A DNA stretch of 64,000 nt from Terriglobia bacterium (GTDB taxonomy: Bacteria; Acidobacteriota; Terriglobia; Acidiferrales; UBA7541). Position 1 is the stretch's first letter, and every line of letters starts with the position of its first letter. The stretch lies in contig JAIQEV010000004.1 of assembly GCA_020073585.1 (NCBI GenBank), positions 1-64,000 of the forward strand, read 5' to 3'. Shown piece after piece: positions 61,874 through 64,000 of this stretch. The notes under the pieces are model-generated. The model ran no database searches and was not told the DNA's origin. It saw only the letters and a program-made list of their open reading frames with translations. Position numbers and translations under genes: made by a program.

Positions 61874-63376
61874 TCATCGTCCGTTCATCACAATGCCCGC
61901 TGCGCCCTGAATGAGCCGGAACAACGGAGCGGGTATCCAGAAGCCCATGACAATAATCACCAGAGCCAAGCCCACGACAGAGGAGTTCTTCCAGCGGCAG
62001 ATCTCGGCCGGAGGAAGGCCGGGGTCCGGACCAAGCACAAGGTTGGCGATGTGGATGAGGAATCCAGAGAAAATCGCCACGAGAAAAATGATGAACAGAA
62101 TGGCTAGAACGAGATAGCCTCCGCGGAATCCTGCTCGGAGAATGGTGAACTCGCTCAGGAACAAGCTGAAGGGAGGTGCCCCGGTGACGGCAAGAGTCAC
62201 CATGAGGAAAGCAGCTCCGCTCAGGGGCATCGAATGGATCAACCCCCCTTTGGCCTCGCGGAATAGATCCGTCTTCACGTGTTGCTGGACATTGCCGGCG
62301 CAAAAGAAAAGGAGGGGCTTGGTAATCGAATGAAAAGTCATGTGAAGAAGCATGCCCAGGATGCCCAAGGGCCCTCCGAAGCCGAGTCCAAGCACCATGA
62401 TCCCGCTGTGGTCGATGCTGGAATAGGCCAGCATGCGCCGGAAGCTCTTCTGGACGAGGATGAAGGGAACGGCAACCCCCATCGAGAGCAGTCCAAAAAG
62501 AATCAAAAGGTGCGAGGCAAACTCCGGCCCTAAGCATTTCGCACTCAAAATGTAGAACCGCACGAGACCGTAGAGAGCGCAGTTGAGGACTGCCGCGGCG
62601 AGCATGGCCGCCCCCGGAATGGGCGCTTCGCTGTACGCGTCGGGCTTCCAAGTATGCATGGGAGCGATGCCAGCCTTCGTTCCGTATCCTAGCAAAATGA
62701 GGATGAAGGCCAGGCGCATGGTGGGTTTGTCAAATTGGGCGGCATTTCCGACGAGGACGGACCAGTTCAGACCCGCAAGCGTGTTCGTTGCGAGAACTTG
62801 ATGTGCGGAATAATAGGTCAGGATTGTACCGAACAGGGCCATCGAAAGGCCGACGCCTCCGATAATGGCGTACTTCCACGCGGCCTCAAGAGACGTCTCC
62901 CGGCCGTAAAACATAACCAGGAACACGGACGCCAATGTGGTTCCTTCGATCGCTACCCAGAGTATTCCGAGGTTGTTGGCAAGAGCGACGAGAATCATGG
63001 AAAAAACAAACAGAGGCGTAAGCGCGTAGTATTCTCGCAGCTTCGGAACGGCGTTCCCGCCGCCCACTGCTTCGTTCTCCTGGAAAACTCCGTTTCTCTC
63101 CTCATGACGAAAATAGCCGACAGCATAGATAGAACATACAAGGGCCACGAAAGCGGTCAAAAGAATGACCAACGCACTCAAAGCGTCCGCGTAAAAAAAT
63201 CCATCCCAAAGCGAAACGGGGCCACTCCGAAGTACCTGAATCCCCAGTGCAGCGGCCAGGCACAGCAGAACGGCGAAGGCAGCGAGATTGACCACCTCCA
63301 TGACCGGCCGTCTTCGGAGAAAGAAGGCCAGAGGACTGGCGGCAAGAGGAACGATTAGGAGCCAGAGCAAAATCAT
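61874..63376 (-). CDS. HyfF/NuoL-M-like proton-pumping membrane subunit
   Basis: A 500-residue protein with about 14 membrane helices of the Mrp/NuoLMN antiporter family. Marks include the helix-7/8 region KAGIAPMHTWKPDAYSEAPIPGAAMLAA, with conserved Lys and the H-x-W-L/K-P motif, and FHSITKPLLFFCAGNVQQH with the second pumping Lys. It should translocate H+ or Na+ across the inner membrane, driven by the peripheral arm encoded downstream. Its ATG at 63376 lies 8 bases after the HyfE-like stop. Length matches HyfF (about 500-530). Confidence 0.92.
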   Translation of the reverse strand: MILLWLLIVPLAASPLAFFLRRRPVMEVVNLAAFAVLLCLAAALGIQVLRSGPVSLWDGFFYADALSALVILLTAFVALVCSIYAVGYFRHEERNGVFQENEAVGGGNAVPKLREYYALTPLFVFSMILVALANNLGILWVAIEGTTLASVFLVMFYGRETSLEAAWKYAIIGGVGLSMALFGTILTYYSAHQVLATNTLAGLNWSVLVGNAAQFDKPTMRLAFILILLGYGTKAGIAPMHTWKPDAYSEAPIPGAAMLAAAVLNCALYGLVRFYILSAKCLGPEFASHLLILFGLLSMGVAVPFILVQKSFRRMLAYSSIDHSGIMVLGLGFGGPLGILGMLLHMTFHSITKPLLFFCAGNVQQHVKTDLFREAKGGLIHSMPLSGAAFLMVTLAVTGAPPFSLFLSEFTILRAGFRGGYLVLAILFIIFLVAIFSGFLIHIANLVLGPDPGLPPAEICRWKNSSVVGLALVIIVMGFWIPAPLFRLIQGAAGIVMNGR

Positions 63377-63384
63377 ACGTTTGC

Positions 63385-64000
63385 CTACTCTCGCAACTTC
63401 CGAAGCTTGCTGACGTCCATCGAATCGAACGCCTCGCGAATGCGGAATACAAGAATGCCGAGAACCATTACGGCAACGAGAACATCAAAAAAGATGCCGA
63501 GCTCAACAATCAACGGCATTCCGTACGTCAACGAGATCGCGGCGAGGAAGAGGCCATTCTCCAGAGAGAGCAAGCCCAGGACCTGTGACAAGGCCTTGCG
63601 GCGGTTCAGCACCGTGAAGAAACCGATCAGGAACAGTGCGATCGCCACGGCGAGCGTGTTATGCCCAAGTGCCGCTCGGACAGAGGTTTCCTCTGGATGG
63701 TAAAAGGACTCCGCAACAACGTAGCCCACCAGGGTCAGGCAGCCTGCGATGAGAATCGACAGCGGAGCGTTGATCAGCGGTTCAATCTCCCGCCGGATTT
63801 CGATTCTATTTACGAGACGCTCCAGCAGCCAAGGAAGCAGTCCCGCCTTCAAGATGAGCGTCAGCAGGGCAACGATATATATATGGCCGGCGTGGTTGAA
63901 GTAAGCGATGATGCCGGCGATCGTCGCTAATAGGAACGACTGCACCGCGAAGATGCGAATGCTCGAAACCAGCCAGCGCTGCCCGACCGCGGCGATCTGC
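63385..64000 (-). CDS. HyfE-like membrane subunit (5' end outside the window)
   Basis: The frame is open through the right edge, where it reads ..QRWLVSSIRIFAVQSFLL, the typical HyfE N-terminal segment, so the start codon lies beyond 64000. A GTG at 63945 is internal. The visible 204 residues carry six helices (LLATIAGIIAYFNHAGHIYI, LSILIAGCLTLVGYVV, TLAVAIALFLIGFFTVLNRR, LVAVMVLGILVFRI) and the KALSQVLGLLSLENGLFL stretch related to NuoK. It is a membrane-arm subunit of the Ehr-like complex. Further upstream genes (hyfB/hyfC-like) would be expected just outside the window. Confidence 0.88.
   Translation of the reverse strand, partial: QIAAVGQRWLVSSIRIFAVQSFLLATIAGIIAYFNHAGHIYIVALLTLILKAGLLPWLLERLVNRIEIRREIEPLINAPLSILIAGCLTLVGYVVAESFYHPEETSVRAALGHNTLAVAIALFLIGFFTVLNRRKALSQVLGLLSLENGLFLAAISLTYGMPLIVELGIFFDVLVAVMVLGILVFRIREAFDSMDVSKLRKLRE

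Noticed and set aside
60288-64000. Functional group 4 NiFe hydrogenase
   Set aside because: All four NiFe-binding cysteines of the large subunit are replaced, so hydrogen metabolism is ruled out.

Overview
The window looks like a chromosomal piece of an Acidobacteriota genome. This is inferred from several large Oar-type TonB-dependent receptors with an N-terminal carboxypeptidase-regulatory-like domain, a YVTN-propeller phosphoesterase, a CusA/CzcA-type efflux operon and high G+C. No rRNA or other taxonomic marker is present. Hand counts of a few 60-base lines give about 63-68% G+C over most of the left part and about 50-63% right of 47 kb, where a nitrous-oxide-respiration and Ehr-like segment lies.

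Region by region. 1-0.8 kb: a broken OmpA/thrombospondin-type-3 fragment beside a short orphan reading frame. 0.9-2.5 kb: a two-gene HipA-like kinase/DUF3037 module. 2.7-8.4 kb: a lysine-rich histone-like protein, an MltD-like lytic transglycosylase, a cold-shock gene with a terminator-like leader, two translationally coupled small proteins, a membrane protein with a degenerate GGDEF domain, and a trans-sulfuration enzyme. 8.5-16.7 kb: an EF-G paralogue and a tripartite metal/cation efflux operon (outer-membrane factor, adaptor, pump). 17-30 kb: two Oar-like receptors surrounding a phosphoesterase, an isoaspartyl peptidase, greA with a terminator-like leader, a gene split by an in-frame amber codon, and a deazaflavin-type nitroreductase with a decayed partial copy beside it. 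30.4-33.8 kb: a TMTC-like membrane glycosyltransferase with TPRs and a methyltransferase-GT2 fusion.

34-40.8 kb: a tightly packed plus-strand operon: Rrf2-family regulator, tiny secreted peptide, stand-alone CuA cupredoxin, four-cluster Fe-S protein, NrfD-type quinol-interacting membrane subunit fused to an Ig-like domain, octaheme cytochrome c and monoheme cytochrome c. It resembles alternative complex III and Nrf/Qrc systems but lacks a catalytic molybdopterin, nitrite-reductase or oxidase subunit. It is the best candidate here for an undescribed electron-transfer system. 41-47 kb: a TonB receptor, a YfiR-like protein and a large hybrid histidine kinase, apparently one signalling unit.

47.1-64 kb (minus strand): tRNA-Ser(GCU), then a clade-II-type nos cluster. 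In transcription order it runs GltD-like flavo/Fe-S oxidoreductase, Rieske protein, fused cytochrome b, pentaheme cytochrome c, nosZ, a NosB-like membrane protein, nosD, nosF, nosL, nosY. Upstream is an Ehr-like complex (HyfE/F/G/I homologues) whose large subunit has lost all four NiFe-site cysteines. The likely flow is quinol to Rieske/cytochrome b to pentaheme cytochrome c to NosZ. NosD/F/Y/L serve copper-site assembly. The Ehr-like and GltD-like proteins may link ferredoxin or NAD(P)H to the membrane and quinone pool. No nosR, nosG/C/H, nir or nor gene is visible, so the window shows N2O reduction only.
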